Of a DNA stretch of 39,443 nucleotides, positions 38,379 through 39,443 are shown one piece after another (positions within the stretch are counted from its first letter, which is position 1; each line of letters starts with the position of its first letter). The notes under the pieces are model-generated. The model did not search any database. It saw only the letters and a program-made list of their open reading frames with translations, and was not told the DNA's origin. The translations under genes and the position numbers were made by a program. The stretch is from JANYCG01 sp031365665 (GTDB lineage: Bacteria > Pseudomonadota > Gammaproteobacteria > Burkholderiales > Burkholderiaceae_C), in assembly GCA_031365665.1 (NCBI GenBank), contig JANLYO010000146.1, forward strand, positions 1 to 39,443. Direction: 5' to 3'.

Positions 38379-39443
38379 TCAAATCGGTGGTTGTGCCTGT
38401 ACCGAATCGTATTTCGCGTAACCCTTGCCCACGCCATATTCAATGATGCCGTAGCCGACGTCGTCGCCGTCGCGCACCTCGATCACCTGGTCGGCCAGTG
38501 TGCGCACCTTGGCGCGGGTAGCCGGGTCGGTCAGGTCCCAGGCCTCATGGGCGGTGAATAGTTTGCCTTTGCTGTCGCCGTGGAACCAGCTATCAAGCCC
38601 GCCATACAGGCCGCCCTTGAGGTAATACCGGGTGGGCAAGACGCGCACCGACACCTTGCGCGCATTGCCATCGGCGAAACGCAGGTCCAACTCTGCCGAC
38701 GCCATGGACTGCCCGTGCGGGTCGTCATGCCACTGCACCGCATGCTGCACGTCGATCAGCTGGTTGCGACCGGAAACCCGGTGTCCCAACGTGAACACTT
38801 CTTCACCGGAAAGATAAATCTTGTCGCCCGGCGCCCGCTCCTTGAAGAAGATGTGCAGGCCCCGGTTTTTGAATTGCGCCGTCGTCCAACAGTAGAAGAA
38901 GGGGGGGTAGAAGGTCAGCGGCGGGCTGGTTTCGTCGGTGCGCATTTCGGCCCGGACGCCCCAGGAGTGGTCACGCTGGCCCAGCCAGGTTTCGGGCGTC
39001 ACCTCGATGCGCCGCCCGTCAAACTCGATCCAGCCGCTGTAGCGCCCGAACTGCTGGCCCCGCGCCATGTTTTCCGTCACACGGCCATCGCGTCGGCGCA
39101 AATGCGCCTTCTCTTCGTGCGGGTTCATCGTGCCGTGAAACTCAAGCTCAAAACAGATGCCCGAATCGTTCGGTGCCAGCACCAAGCGGTGTTTTCGCAA
39201 ACCCTCCAGAACGGTGATGGACAGCGGCCCCACGCTGGTCGTCAGCGGGTCAGGCCGCAACTGGCGCGAGGCGCGAAAGTTCCACTGCCGCCCCGGCACC
39301 GCCACGCCGGCGAAAGCGTCCATCACATTGCGATTGGGGTGGTACCCCAGCCCGATGTCAAAAATCACATCACCCGCGGGCAAAGGGTGGCCGGTGTACC
39401 AAAGGCGCTCCATCCAGGCCGGGTCGCTGTTGTCGATCTGGTC
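38379..39443 (-). CDS. CrtC/lipocalin-like protein, partial (start beyond window)
   Basis: The frame stays open to the window edge (DQIDNSDPAW precedes the first Met at 39413), so the true start is probably outside. The visible 354 residues are a beta-rich protein like the hydroxyneurosporene-synthase/AttH lipocalin-type proteins found in CoA-catabolic loci. Tracts such as FDIGLGYHPNRNVMDAFAGV (about 29-48 from the window edge), WLGQRDHSWGVRAEMR and the C-terminal VGYGIIEYGVGKGYAKYD recur in that family. There is no signal peptide in the visible part. The function is unknown; carotenoid hydration should not be assumed. Confidence 0.65.
   Translation of the reverse strand, partial: DQIDNSDPAWMERLWYTGHPLPAGDVIFDIGLGYHPNRNVMDAFAGVAVPGRQWNFRASRQLRPDPLTTSVGPLSITVLEGLRKHRLVLAPNDSGICFELEFHGTMNPHEEKAHLRRRDGRVTENMARGQQFGRYSGWIEFDGRRIEVTPETWLGQRDHSWGVRAEMRTDETSPPLTFYPPFFYCWTTAQFKNRGLHIFFKERAPGDKIYLSGEEVFTLGHRVSGRNQLIDVQHAVQWHDDPHGQSMASAELDLRFADGNARKVSVRVLPTRYYLKGGLYGGLDSWFHGDSKGKLFTAHEAWDLTDPATRAKVRTLADQVIEVRDGDDVGYGIIEYGVGKGYAKYDSVQAQPPI

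Overview
The window looks like a chromosomal segment of a Burkholderiales betaproteobacterium, most likely Comamonadaceae (Rhodoferax/Polaromonas/Acidovorax-like). The reasons are the GC-rich coding sequence, the recG-oxyR-ubiA order, a Bug-family (TctC) solute receptor, many CoA-dependent catabolic genes and the AT-rich intergenic repeats. The assignment rests on gene content and recalled family sequences; no search was run.

Layout. 1-3.6 kb: the 3' end of recG, a DsbA/kappa-GST-like isomerase, a small DUF2007-type protein, oxyR and ubiA. 3.9-5.9 kb: a secreted TPR protein and a tiny lysine-rich exported protein. 6.2-13.9 kb: a co-directional catabolic cluster with an SsuABC/TauABC-type ABC importer, FAD oxidoreductase, class III CoA-transferase, enoyl-CoA hydratase, 7Fe-type ferredoxin and LysR regulator; its substrate is unknown. 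14.0-18.2 kb: proC (minus strand), then glpK-glpD. 18.2-27.4 kb: the spc and alpha ribosomal operons, rplN to rplQ with secY, rpmJ and rpoA, then an initiator tRNA-fMet and a bidirectional terminator. 27.5-33.2 kb: a minus-strand operon (MaoC hydratase, CitE-like lyase, acyl-CoA dehydrogenase, a frameshifted dienoyl-CoA-reductase-like SDR, TctC receptor) diverging from an MDR oxidoreductase. 33.3-37.2 kb: a badH-badI-like alicyclic-acid operon, ending in a crotonase protein with an eroded dehydrogenase half, diverging from a MarR (BadR-like) regulator. 37.2-39.4 kb: a phosphotransferase remnant, a conserved unknown protein and a partial CrtC/lipocalin-like protein.

How the genes fit together. 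The 6-13 kb cluster reads as import, CoA activation, flavin/ferredoxin redox chemistry and hydration. The 33-37 kb block reads as alicyclic ring beta-oxidation and hydrolytic ring cleavage, with the acyl-CoA genes at 28-32 kb as possible helpers.

Most notable non-coding signals. Two stem-loop elements of exactly 104 nt (345-448 and 8979-9082) share a conserved 58-nt core, have different but self-complementary 23-nt arms, and each begin on the last base of a TGA stop. Four AT-rich intergenic elements share the spacing CCAC-N17-TGCTAT.
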